Origin: Ferruginibacter sp. | GTDB taxonomy: Bacteria > Bacteroidota > Bacteroidia > Chitinophagales > Chitinophagaceae | DNA length: 64,000 bases | Reading direction: 5' to 3' | Assembly (NCBI GenBank): GCA_025963635.1 | Contig: JAOQAK010000055.1 | Span: 186,001-250,000 of the forward strand | In this document: piece after piece, positions 56,566-64,000 of the stretch | How the letters are laid out: each line of letters starts with the position of its first letter | How positions within the stretch are numbered: the stretch's first letter is position 1 | The notes under the pieces: model-generated | The model's input: only the letters and a program-made list of their open reading frames with translations | What the model was told of the DNA's origin: nothing | Databases searched by the model: none | Position numbers and translations under genes: made by a program

Positions 56566-56668
56566 AATAAGCAATTTTGGTTTGACAATCGTTAGTTTGA
56601 AATAAAACAAGCTTTTGAAAAAATAGCAGTAGGCTTGAAGAAGAATGCAATTATTCAATAAAAGTAGT

Positions 56669-56691
56669 AAAAGGTTTTAGTAAAACCTTTT
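56669..56691. promoter_or_regulatory. Perfect 23-bp palindrome in the susC leader
   Basis: aaaaggtttta-g-taaaacctttt: two perfect 11-base arms around one G. It overlaps two tandem 14-mers related to the motif in the GH105 promoter (56670-56683, 56683-56696; shared core ttttagtaa). It may be an operator for a second dimeric regulator or part of the untranslated leader. Confidence 0.55.
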
Positions 56692-56708
56692 AGTAAAATA
56701 AAAAACTA

Positions 56709-56725
56709 CGAAAACGATTTCGTAA
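56709..56725. promoter_or_regulatory. LacI-type operator upstream of susC
   Basis: cgaaaacgatttcgtaa, the exact reverse complement of 26827-26843 in front of GH105. It sits 144 bp upstream of the susC ATG, at nearly the same distance as the other site is from its gene, supporting a real operator recognised by the LacI regulator of the locus. Confidence 0.78.
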
Positions 56726-56875
56726 TATATCAAAAAACTACACTTTGATGTTACCTGGAGGGATTGGCTGATTCACCTGAGCTATGAAGAAAATGCACCC
56801 GAAGAGAGTATTGGCATTGAAAGAAATTTGTTACGCACGTTCCCATCATCCAGCATCATTAAAAAGATGAAGTAG
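56726..56875 (+). pseudogene. Plus-strand C-terminal remnant beside the susC operator
   Basis: After an in-frame stop at 56723-56725, 49 codons read YIKKLHFDVTWRDWLIHL, SYEENAPEESIGIERNLL and RTFPSSSIIKKMK, then TAG. The stretch has no start codon but looks protein-like (amphipathic helices, W-R-D-W). It probably is the end of a plus-strand gene whose body was replaced by the susC promoter region. The family is unrecognised. Confidence 0.35.
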
Positions 56876-57352
56876 GTGACCTAATGTGTTTTTGCGGAGC
56901 TCATAATCCAGTGAAGCGGTAATCACATTCCAGGGACTTTCGAGCCAATTACGGGAATGGACAGACGCTTTGCTATCTGTTTCAAACTGGTCATCCGTTA
57001 ACCCACCGGGTATTTTTATTTCATTGCGTAATAAAGAATATTCAATTCCGAGCTTAATTCTTTGATTGGGCTGCCAGGAAAGCTTGCCATATCCTGTTAA
57101 CTGCTGCTGCTTTGAATTTGGCCGCCAACCAATACTATCCACTTCTACAACAGCTGTTTTTTTACCGGAATAAATTACAGGTCCCAGAATTTCATTTAAA
57201 TGCCCGGTCCCATTCATTGCTTATAACCAATTACCTGCACTTCCTGCAAATTGGTAATAACCATGGTATCAACATTTTGAGAGAAACCTGCCACCGTGAT
57301 GCCGGATGATAAGAAGAAAGACAAAATACTTTTTTTTAAATTGAACCTTCAT
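56846..57352 (-). pseudogene. Degraded FecA-like TonB-dependent receptor
   Basis: An ATG at 57352 opens a signal peptide that is interrupted by an extra A in an A8 run (57330-57337): removing one A restores MKVQFKKSILSFFLSSG, AGFSQNVDTM and TNLQEVQVIGYK, the usual entry to a TonB plug. A second single-base loss just before 57217 leads to a frame with GHLNEILGPVIYSGKKTAVV, a plug motif of Fe-dicitrate-type (FecA-like) receptors. The sequence then jumps straight to barrel material (GYGKLSWQPNQRIKLGIEYS, IPGGLTDDQFETDSKASVH, SRNWLESPWNV) and stops at 56846. Most of the plug and barrel are deleted. It is therefore a non-functional relic upstream of the intact susC, indicating turnover of receptor genes here. 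Confidence 0.75.
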
Positions 57353-57366
57353 GCTAGCGTATTTTT

Positions 57367-60165
57367 TTAGTTAGATCCTTTTGATTTCCGGTAGTGATCT
57401 GTACGCATATCATCTACGTCATCCATATCAGGGCCCTTTTCAATTTTTCGCCAATCAATGGTACGATTGTATTTTTTCATTGCTTTCTCCACATCAAAGA
57501 TCCGATCATCATGCCGTTCTAAAGTATAGGGAGTAAAATCCGGTTTGCCGGTGAAAAAATCCTGCAGCAAAGATGCGGTAACATCATATTGATTTACATA
57601 CGGTACACCCAGGATATTGTAGATGGTTTTAAGGATTGCGCCAAAGTTGGCATGCGTATGACTAACGTAACTCTTCTTTACATAGGGGCCCGCCATCATT
57701 AAAATGCTGCGATGTGCGTCAATATGATCTACACCGCCCTGGGGATCGTCTTCTGTGATAATCACCAGCATATTTTTCCAGTATTTGGTGCGGGAGAGAA
57801 AGTGCAGAATTCTACCTACTGCAAGATCATTGTCGGCAATAAACGATTGAGGATAACTATACCCATCTTCGGGCCGAACGTGTGCGCCATGGTCGTTGGG
57901 TACCTGGATGGTAACTAAGGAGGGCATCAACTGCTTCCCTTTGATCCATTTTTTTGTAAATTCCCCTTCAAACTGGTCCATTCTGAACTGGTCAGGAATA
58001 TTCATGTTAAAACCGGCATAGTTGTGACTCGTTCTTGTAAACAAGGCCTTTTGCATGGGCACCATTACACCGTGTGCTGCGCCTGTCGCGGTGTCCCTCC
58101 ATCCTTCACGCACATGCGCCGTTTCGTTGGCTTCACCGAAATTGTAGAAATTTATTTTCTTTCTTTCCAATGCTTCCCACAAGCCGCCGATCTCTGCGTA
58201 ATCTTCCGGATCCATACTCCCGGTAGAGCCCGGAAAGCGCCTGCCGGGAGCTTTGGAAAAAAGATTGGCCTTTTTACTTACGCTGGAATTCGCCTCAACC
58301 CATTCGTTGGGTATTACGCCCATCATCCAGTGATGGCCATGTATGGAAGCATCACTGTCACAGTAAAAATTATCACTGAAAGAAAATTGCTTTGCAGCTT
58401 TATGATGATTGGGTGAAACCCGCACATTAGGAAATTTATTTCGTAAAGAATCCGGTAGCGCATATTCGCTGTTTACACCAAATCTTGCCAATGTGCTATC
58501 TCCATTAGCATTTTTCAATTGCCCGAACATTTCATCATAGGTCCTGTTTTCCTTAGTAATGTACACTATGTATTTTATCGGGCTTCCACGCAAACCCGGC
58601 AGCGGTGGCAATGGATTTTTACTATCATCTTTTATAGCAGTACTTACAAAAGTATTGCTGATAGTTTGTTTTGTGTAAGCGGCCAAAGCTGCTGCTGAAG
58701 GTATTTTAACTTTTTGAAAACTGCCCAATTGTATGTCCCCGATATAAGTGCCTTGTGGCGGTGTAATAAATTCTGCTCCACCATTAGGCCCTGCTCCAAG
58801 ACCACGACAGGTGATAATGTACATTTCTTTTTCGTCGGCAGATAATTGCACTCTTGTTGGTCCCCAACCAGTTGGTATCAGTCCCCTGGTGGCTTTGGTA
58901 GCAACATCAATCACCGCTACTGCATTAAAACCAAGCAACGCCACGTACAATGTTTTTTCATCTTTGCTCAACGCAATTCCGAATGGCAGAAGGCCCCGGA
59001 ATTTATCAATGCGCCGGTCAACTTTTATTTGAATAATTCCTGTTATTTTATGACGCTTATAATCGATGATGGAAATATTATCATTGGTTGCATTGGTGAT
59101 GTAAGCAAAATGCTTACCCACTGCAATTGAATTAGGACTTGCGCCACCCACCACTTCCGCGTCTTCAATCATTTCACCCACCTGGAAACCTGTTTTAAAT
59201 TTATCGATCACTTTATTCGATGCAAGGTCGATGGTAAAAACACTCATGGCTTCGGGTGAATGCGGGCTTCCTACACCAGGGATTTTCTTTCCTTCGATTT
59301 CAGTGCCTTCGATAGATTCTTTGGTATTGTCGCCATAAGGATGATGAGGAATCAACATTGAATTATAATTTTCTTCAGTCATGTCTTCCACCAAAGGATA
59401 AGAATACATGCCAACATTGGCAATAAACGCCATTTTTTTATCAGCGCTTAATGCCAACCCGAATGGCTGACGGCCTGCAGGTATGGAAGCGGTAATCTTT
59501 TTAGTGGATAGATCATACCGGACCATACGGAAATTTCCCCTGTCAAGGATCAGCAACTCATTATTATTTTCATTCAACAAAAGATCAGAGGTAAAGCTGT
59601 CATTAAAATCAGCCGAATCAACTTTTCCGTTAAGTGAAATCGAATCAATACGCTGCAGCTTTTCAATGTCGTATACGATTACCGCACCATTGTCGCCTCC
59701 ACTTAAATAAACTGTTTTTGAATCTTTGGCGAATGCCACACCCAGGAAAGAGCCATGGGGCAATGCTGTCGGAACAATATTATTGATTGTCGAATCCGGG
59801 GAAAACGGATTCACGTTCAGCGGCTCATGTGCAAGGGGTGAGTTCAGTTTACGTTCGTATCCCGGAACTCTTATATCTTTTAAAGTAGCCAGGTCGATGA
59901 TAGTGAACACGCCATTGTGAAGTGTTACCGCTTTTTTTCCATCCGGCGAAATGGCCATGCCGAACGGATCATTTGTAATACGGATAAAATTACCGGCCGG
60001 TGAAAGCAACCTTCCGCTTGGAAGTACGGAAATTCCCTTTTCATTGATTGTGCAGAATTTGCTGATGCCGGGAACCTGTAAAATATTTACCTGCTTTTGC
60101 GCAGTTGCAATAATTGGAATTATAAAAAAAGAGATCAGGAACAACTGCTTTTTATGCATGGTCAT
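57367..60165 (-). CDS. YncE-like beta-propeller fused to alkaline-phosphatase-like phosphoesterase
   Basis: From the ATG at 60165 (60159 is nearly as good: MHKKQLFLISFFIIPIIATAQ) the protein has 932 residues. The N-terminal half is a YncE-type beta-propeller of about seven repeats with motifs such as VYLSGGDNGAVIVYDIEKLQ and ISIIDYKRHKITGIIQI; the C-terminal half (from about 540) is a phosphoesterase domain of the phospholipase-C/acid-phosphatase superfamily, with YITKENRTYDEMFGQL (metal-binding Glu/Asn), HGHHWMMG and VIITEDDPQGGVDHIDAHRS. It is probably periplasmic and hydrolyses a phosphate ester. It is divergent from the plus-strand GH97 gene and not evidently part of the PUL. Confidence 0.9.
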   Translation of the reverse strand: MTMHKKQLFLISFFIIPIIATAQKQVNILQVPGISKFCTINEKGISVLPSGRLLSPAGNFIRITNDPFGMAISPDGKKAVTLHNGVFTIIDLATLKDIRVPGYERKLNSPLAHEPLNVNPFSPDSTINNIVPTALPHGSFLGVAFAKDSKTVYLSGGDNGAVIVYDIEKLQRIDSISLNGKVDSADFNDSFTSDLLLNENNNELLILDRGNFRMVRYDLSTKKITASIPAGRQPFGLALSADKKMAFIANVGMYSYPLVEDMTEENYNSMLIPHHPYGDNTKESIEGTEIEGKKIPGVGSPHSPEAMSVFTIDLASNKVIDKFKTGFQVGEMIEDAEVVGGASPNSIAVGKHFAYITNATNDNISIIDYKRHKITGIIQIKVDRRIDKFRGLLPFGIALSKDEKTLYVALLGFNAVAVIDVATKATRGLIPTGWGPTRVQLSADEKEMYIITCRGLGAGPNGGAEFITPPQGTYIGDIQLGSFQKVKIPSAAALAAYTKQTISNTFVSTAIKDDSKNPLPPLPGLRGSPIKYIVYITKENRTYDEMFGQLKNANGDSTLARFGVNSEYALPDSLRNKFPNVRVSPNHHKAAKQFSFSDNFYCDSDASIHGHHWMMGVIPNEWVEANSSVSKKANLFSKAPGRRFPGSTGSMDPEDYAEIGGLWEALERKKINFYNFGEANETAHVREGWRDTATGAAHGVMVPMQKALFTRTSHNYAGFNMNIPDQFRMDQFEGEFTKKWIKGKQLMPSLVTIQVPNDHGAHVRPEDGYSYPQSFIADNDLAVGRILHFLSRTKYWKNMLVIITEDDPQGGVDHIDAHRSILMMAGPYVKKSYVSHTHANFGAILKTIYNILGVPYVNQYDVTASLLQDFFTGKPDFTPYTLERHDDRIFDVEKAMKKYNRTIDWRKIEKGPDMDDVDDMRTDHYRKSKGSN

Positions 60166-60561
60166 TAATTTGAAATATAATAGATTGTTGTCACAAAATT
60201 TTAAACCTATCTTTTTCTTCCTACTTTGTTTCAACAATAACTGGCAGAAGTTCTACCTCAAAGAGAACATATTTGCGGCACCGGCGCGCTATTCTCTAGT
60301 GGCTATGCGTAAGCTTAATAAAAAAATAATGTTTAAAATAATTACGGAACACCTGTTAAGGATTTTAACTCACCAGTAGTTTTAAAAATCAACAATTTAC
60401 AATAAATCTCATTGCAATATTAAAATACAAGGCTGGCTTATGTTTTCATTACGACTAGCCCGGGTTGACGGCTCACTTGTATAGTTTATCCATACATGGG
60501 CGATTAGTTTTAAGGCGCATAAGAAGCTTCATCAAATTACTTCTTACTTTTAGAAAAATAT
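60166..60561. other. Divergent promoter region between phosphoesterase and GH97
   Basis: About 400 AT-rich bases containing the promoters of both divergent genes. Plus- and minus-strand frames here are short extensions of the neighbours and are not credible genes. I found no LacI-type operator and no convincing -33/-7 pair. Confidence 0.45.
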
Positions 60562-60604
60562 ATGAATCATAATTCTTAACAGGAAGTTTTTTCTATTATT
60601 ATTA

Positions 60605-62587
60605 TTGGTTGCTGTTTACTTCAGTGGCTGGAGTACTGATACCCTGAGCGTAAAATCGCCGAATAGAAAGATAGGTTTGAGTGTATGGATGGGTAAGCAA
60701 CTTACCTACCAGCTAAGCTACGATGAAAAGATTATCCTTGAACCATCATTGATCGACCTGGTGCTGGCAGACGGCCGGGATTTATCACGGAATGCTTTTA
60801 TTAAGTCGCATACTCTCAAAAAAATTAACGTCCAGATTGTTTCACCGGTGCCGGAAAAAAGAAAAATCATCCCTGATATTTATACTGAATTATCCATAAT
60901 TTTCAAGCACCCATTCGAGGTTCAATTTAGAGTTTATGATGACGGAGTAGCATATAGGATGCTGACAAAATATAAAGACTCCATCATTGTTAAAAACGAG
61001 GTGGCGGAATTTAATTTTCCTGGCCAGCCTTTGGCTTATTTTCCTGAAATACCTAAAAAAGATAGTGGCGATATGTTTCAAACAAGTTTCGAAGACCTCT
61101 ATCTTTTAAAAAAAATCAGCGCATTCCCGGCTAGTTCTTTATCCTATACTCCTGTGTTGGTAGTGCCGGAAACGGCTCCGAAAATTGCGATTACCGAATC
61201 AGACCTGGAAGAATACCCTGGGATGTTTTTAGCCGGTACGGGGCTGTCATCACTAAAAGGGATCTTCGCCGGGTACCCGTTGCAGGAAGAAATTGCCTGG
61301 GATGTATACTCCCAGAAAAGAGTCACCAGGCATGCGGATTATCTTGCAAGAACCATCGGAACAAGAACATTCCCTTGGCGGGTATTGATTATCGGCCCGA
61401 AAGACAAAGACCTCCCTTCCAATGACCTTGTTTACAGGCTGGCTGCGCCTTCGCGGGTGCCGGATGTTTCCTGGATAAAGCCAGGGAACATTACCGATGA
61501 ATGGATTACCGATATCAATCTCTTTAATGTGCCCTTTGTGGCTGGCAGAAATACTGCTTCTTATAAATACTATATTGATTTTGCAAAGCGATTTGGATTT
61601 AAGCACATCATGATGGACGCGGGGTGGAGTGATAATAATGACCTGTACAAGATCATCCCCGAAATAAATATGGACACCCTGGTTGCGTATGCAAAAGAAA
61701 AAGGCGTCAAGATTGCCCTGTGGACACTAGCGCTTACACTTGACCGGCAGCTAGACAGTGCGATGGCACTTTTCAACAAATGGGATATAGATTTTATTAT
61801 GACGGACTTTATAGACCGCGATGACCAGCTTTCAGTTGAGTTACATCACCGCATTGCAAAGAAATGCGCTGCACATAAGATCATGATCATGTTTCACGGA
61901 TCTTATCCACCAAAAGGATTTAACAGAACTTATCCTAATGCAGTTGCAAGAGAATCTGTACTGGGTTCCGAGTACAATATATGGAGCACCAAGGTAACTC
62001 CGCCCCATGATGTGCTACTCCCCTTTACAAGGATGCTGGCCGGTTCAATGGATTATGAACCCGGCATGTTAAACAATGCCAATAAAAAAAGCTTTCGGAT
62101 GATTGAAGGCAATGTGATGAGTTCCGGTACCAGGGCTCACCAGGCTGCAATGCTGGTTATTTATGATAGCCCCATCCAGTTCTTTGCAGGTAATCCTTCG
62201 CAGGGACTTACCGAGCCTGCGTTCATGGAGTTATGGGGCAGCATTCCCACTACCTGGGATGAAACAATTATCCTCCAGGCCAAAGTGGGAGAATACATTA
62301 TTACCGCCCGAAAAAATGGGCCCGATTGGTTTCTCGGTGGGTTAACAGACTGGAGCAAAAGAGACCTAAAAATCAAATTCGATTTCATTGAAGAAGGAAA
62401 CTATAAAGCAACCATTTGCAGGGATGGCATGAATGCTGACCGCTATGCAGCAGATTATATCCTTGAAAGCTTTCCCGTGAAAAAAAACGATGAATATTCA
62501 ATTCATCTTGCTGAAGGAGGTGGCTTTTTGTTGAAACTGGAGAAAAGAAAAAAAATGATAATGCTCTTTAGTAGCCCGCTGCCTTAG
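60605..62587 (+). CDS. GH97 glycoside hydrolase, probable retaining alpha-galactosidase; 5' end unclear
   Basis: 660 codons if started at TTG 60605. The N-terminal beta-sandwich (SPNRKIGLSVWMGKQLTYQ) and TIM barrel (FKHIMMDAGWS, IMTDFIDRDDQ, HGSYPPKGFNRTYPN, RESVLGSEYN, PFTRMLAGSMDYEPGM) are clear GH97. An Asp in TDFIDRDDQ and the Glu of RESVLGSE fit the retaining alpha-galactosidase branch rather than the inverting SusB type. The signal peptide (NRKFFLLLLLVAVYFSG) continues upstream of the TTG without an ATG in frame; an ATG at 60562 opens MNHNS and then meets a stop, and removal of one T would join it to the signal peptide. So either a rare ATT/ATA start or a one-base frameshift is implied. 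Confidence 0.85.
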   Translation: MVAVYFSGWSTDTLSVKSPNRKIGLSVWMGKQLTYQLSYDEKIILEPSLIDLVLADGRDLSRNAFIKSHTLKKINVQIVSPVPEKRKIIPDIYTELSIIFKHPFEVQFRVYDDGVAYRMLTKYKDSIIVKNEVAEFNFPGQPLAYFPEIPKKDSGDMFQTSFEDLYLLKKISAFPASSLSYTPVLVVPETAPKIAITESDLEEYPGMFLAGTGLSSLKGIFAGYPLQEEIAWDVYSQKRVTRHADYLARTIGTRTFPWRVLIIGPKDKDLPSNDLVYRLAAPSRVPDVSWIKPGNITDEWITDINLFNVPFVAGRNTASYKYYIDFAKRFGFKHIMMDAGWSDNNDLYKIIPEINMDTLVAYAKEKGVKIALWTLALTLDRQLDSAMALFNKWDIDFIMTDFIDRDDQLSVELHHRIAKKCAAHKIMIMFHGSYPPKGFNRTYPNAVARESVLGSEYNIWSTKVTPPHDVLLPFTRMLAGSMDYEPGMLNNANKKSFRMIEGNVMSSGTRAHQAAMLVIYDSPIQFFAGNPSQGLTEPAFMELWGSIPTTWDETIILQAKVGEYIITARKNGPDWFLGGLTDWSKRDLKIKFDFIEEGNYKATICRDGMNADRYAADYILESFPVKKNDEYSIHLAEGGGFLLKLEKRKKMIMLFSSPLP

Positions 62588-62644
62588 TTTACTAAAGCGA
62601 AGAGTCGCGGATAATGCTTATTAATTTGTTGTTTATCACCAGGT

Positions 62645-63205
62645 CTATTGTTTTTGCATTCTGGTTGAAGGCAGTGTCAGCATCCGCTCGACAACCGGAT
62701 CGCAGAGCTTTACTCCCGCTCCGATTACTGCATACAGATCGCCCGTTTCATTCACGAAGAACTTCTGACCTGCTCCCCGTGCATCACTATTAAACTGATG
62801 ATTATTATCCCTGGTAGTAAGCCATTGAAAGAGTACGGATTGCTCCCTGGCGGAGGAATTTTTCATTATCAACCCTTCAGTGATCAGGAAACCGGAATTG
62901 CTGCCTCTATACAGATCTCTTACCTTTTTTTCATTTCCTTTTTTAAAGCCGTTTTCTTCCGATACAATACCGATTATTACCAGGCAACTGTCATGCCTTT
63001 TTTGCAAATCTTTTAAGGCGCCCGCTGAGATCGTCGCATCGTCAGCAGATAGCGGCAAAACAACAAATAATATCTTCTTTCCACGATATTCGTTCAGCTC
63101 TATTTTATTGCCCTCTATGGTGTTGATTGAAATGTTATAAATTTCAATCAATTGTTTAAAAGAAAATAAGCAGGCAAAGAAAACACAAACAATAAAGTAC
63201 TTCAT
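62645..63205 (-). CDS. Glutathione-peroxidase-like exported protein lacking the catalytic Cys
   Basis: 186 residues with a signal or anchor segment (MKYFIVCVFFACLFSF). The thioredoxin-like core follows the glutathione peroxidase plan: IYNISINTIEGNKIELNEYRG, KKILFVVLPLS, then FQWLTTRDNNHQ and QKFFVNETGDLYAVIG. In active enzymes the strand after the VVLP position carries N-T-A-x-C or a Sec; here it reads VVLPLSADDA, with no Cys, while the Trp of the FQWL motif is kept. The two remaining Cys (in HDSCLVI and KLCDPV) are elsewhere. It may be a non-catalytic thioredoxin-fold protein, or it uses another Cys. It is convergent with GH97 (57 bp gap). Peroxidase activity is doubtful. Confidence 0.75.
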   Translation of the reverse strand: MKYFIVCVFFACLFSFKQLIEIYNISINTIEGNKIELNEYRGKKILFVVLPLSADDATISAGALKDLQKRHDSCLVIIGIVSEENGFKKGNEKKVRDLYRGSNSGFLITEGLIMKNSSAREQSVLFQWLTTRDNNHQFNSDARGAGQKFFVNETGDLYAVIGAGVKLCDPVVERMLTLPSTRMQKQ

Positions 63206-64000
63206 AATAAATTCAATGTATTTGTACCACCAATAGAGTTGCGTTGCTGATTTGACGGTACCTCATCAGAACGGATATATAATATCCATGTATATCTTCC
63301 CACGACGCATAACTGAAATTAATTCAAAGGCGTATCGGCTGCTTTATCATGAGTAACTATTGGTACGGATATTAAGCGAACTTAAACTGAAGGGCCGGTA
63401 AACCGTATACCCTAAAGAGGGTATGCCGCTGAATGGCTTACTAAATCCCTCCATGCATTGCCTTTCAAAAAACCAGACAGTAATTACCACAAAACAAATG
63501 AGTGTATTTACTTTCATTTTACAGTATTATTGCAACGTAAAAATTTAAGATAGTAGTACCCTTTACAGCATTGGCCATTGAGTTTGATCGCTTGAAGTCA
63601 TGATCAATCAGTTAACAAATCATGGCTGTCCTCAACTTGGAATTAGTAAAAAACGCGCTATTCAAAAATCCCAAGGTTTGCCGGCGCATACCAATTATTA
63701 AATTGAGGTTAGTTCATACAAACCCAGGCTATCAAATACCAAAAATTTAATTATGAATTACAAAAATTAGTTTCTATTTTGGTTCAGCAATTTCAAAGTT
63801 TCAATAAAAGGAATATACGGGAGTCACCATTCTCATTCAGCTACCCGGCTGCCTAATTTGGAAATGAAATATTTTCTGCTACCAGGCGCAAAGAATCTAT
63901 TCAATTTATCCCCAGCAATCGTCAATACAAGGAGAAGTGCGAAAGTCTATTCCTACTATGAGGTAGCAAGATTCAAAGTAAAGAAACCTGCTTTTTAAAA
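63206..64000. other. Terminal low-coding stretch
   Basis: Apart from the 56-residue frame at 63347-63517 (listed separately) I see no credible gene in these 795 bases. A plus-strand frame open from about 63770 to 63998 lacks a start until MKYFLLPG and has no recognisable domain. The 7-bp hairpin 63407-63424 (ataccct/agggtat) lies inside the small frame. Confidence 0.4.
63347..63517 (-). CDS. Small exported ORF upstream of the GPx-like gene
   Basis: 56 codons from an ATG: MKVNTLICFVVITVWFFERQ (signal-peptide-like), CMEGFSKPFSGIPSLGY, TVYRPFSLSSLNIRTNSYS, then TGA. It ends 141 bp before the GPx-like start on the same strand. Codon use looks normal for the window. It may be a genuine small secreted protein or the 5' end of a truncated gene. 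A 7-bp hairpin (63407-63424) falls within it. Confidence 0.4.
   Translation of the reverse strand: MKVNTLICFVVITVWFFERQCMEGFSKPFSGIPSLGYTVYRPFSLSSLNIRTNSYS

Noticed and set aside
63770..63998. Plus-strand open frame at the window end
   Set aside because: No start codon for most of its length and no recognisable motif; the tail after MKYFLLPG is 44 residues of uncertain character.

Overview
The window reads as a chromosomal segment from a member of the Bacteroidota, most likely a Chitinophagaceae-like soil or plant-associated bacterium. The support is a SusC/SusD pair, a type IX secretion (T9SS) C-terminal sorting domain, HisKA_2-type sensor kinases with a LytTR regulator, dense carbohydrate-active enzyme genes with MKK-type signal peptides, and AT-rich intergenic DNA. 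No rRNA, tRNA, CRISPR array or intact insertion sequence was seen. Assignments come from reading motifs by eye; no database search was run.

Layout. (1) 1-5431: a 3'-truncated exported protein, an NTF2/SnoaL-like protein and a large T9SS surface protein, all on minus. (2) 5974-11260: a signalling cluster on minus with a small exported ORF, a LytTR response regulator and two paralogous TPR-histidine kinases. (3) 11604-13437: a truncated membrane-protein ORF, an acyltransferase and a small lipoprotein. (4) 13532-56565: a ~43-kb polysaccharide utilisation locus (PUL), entirely on minus. (5) 56726-57352: a scar with remnants of two older genes, including a FecA-like receptor. (6) 57367-63517: a YncE/phosphoesterase, a plus-strand GH97, a GPx-like protein lacking its catalytic Cys, and a small exported ORF.

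The PUL, in transcription order: SusC, SusD, strong hairpin, GH92, LacI regulator, sulfatase, GH42-like enzyme A1, GH2, GH28, GH42-like enzyme A2, GH27, clan GH-D-like enzyme, GH27, an unknown exported protein, a Tat-type Gfo/Idh oxidoreductase; then, behind a second operator, GH105, a Tat-type toroid protein, a beta-helix/diheme-cytochrome pair, a double DUF1080 protein, a second Tat-type Gfo/Idh, GH78 and GH92. GH28, GH78 and GH105 point to a galacturonate/rhamnose polymer (pectin or rhamnogalacturonan type, or an ulvan-like sulfated glycan); GH27, GH2, GH92 and the sulfatase would remove decorations.

Regulation. A 17-bp LacI-type operator, ttacgaaatcgttttcg, occurs exactly twice in the regions I inspected, about 130-145 bp upstream of susC and of GH105. 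With the LacI gene inside the locus this suggests one regulator controlling two transcription units. A second AT-rich motif recurs in both promoters.

Most interesting points: the two GH42-like paralogs, which I cannot assign to a family; a possible periplasmic oxidise-then-cleave module (Tat Gfo/Idh, DUF1080, diheme cytochrome); the operator pair; and several short decayed coding remnants between intact genes, which suggest the locus was assembled by insertion and deletion.
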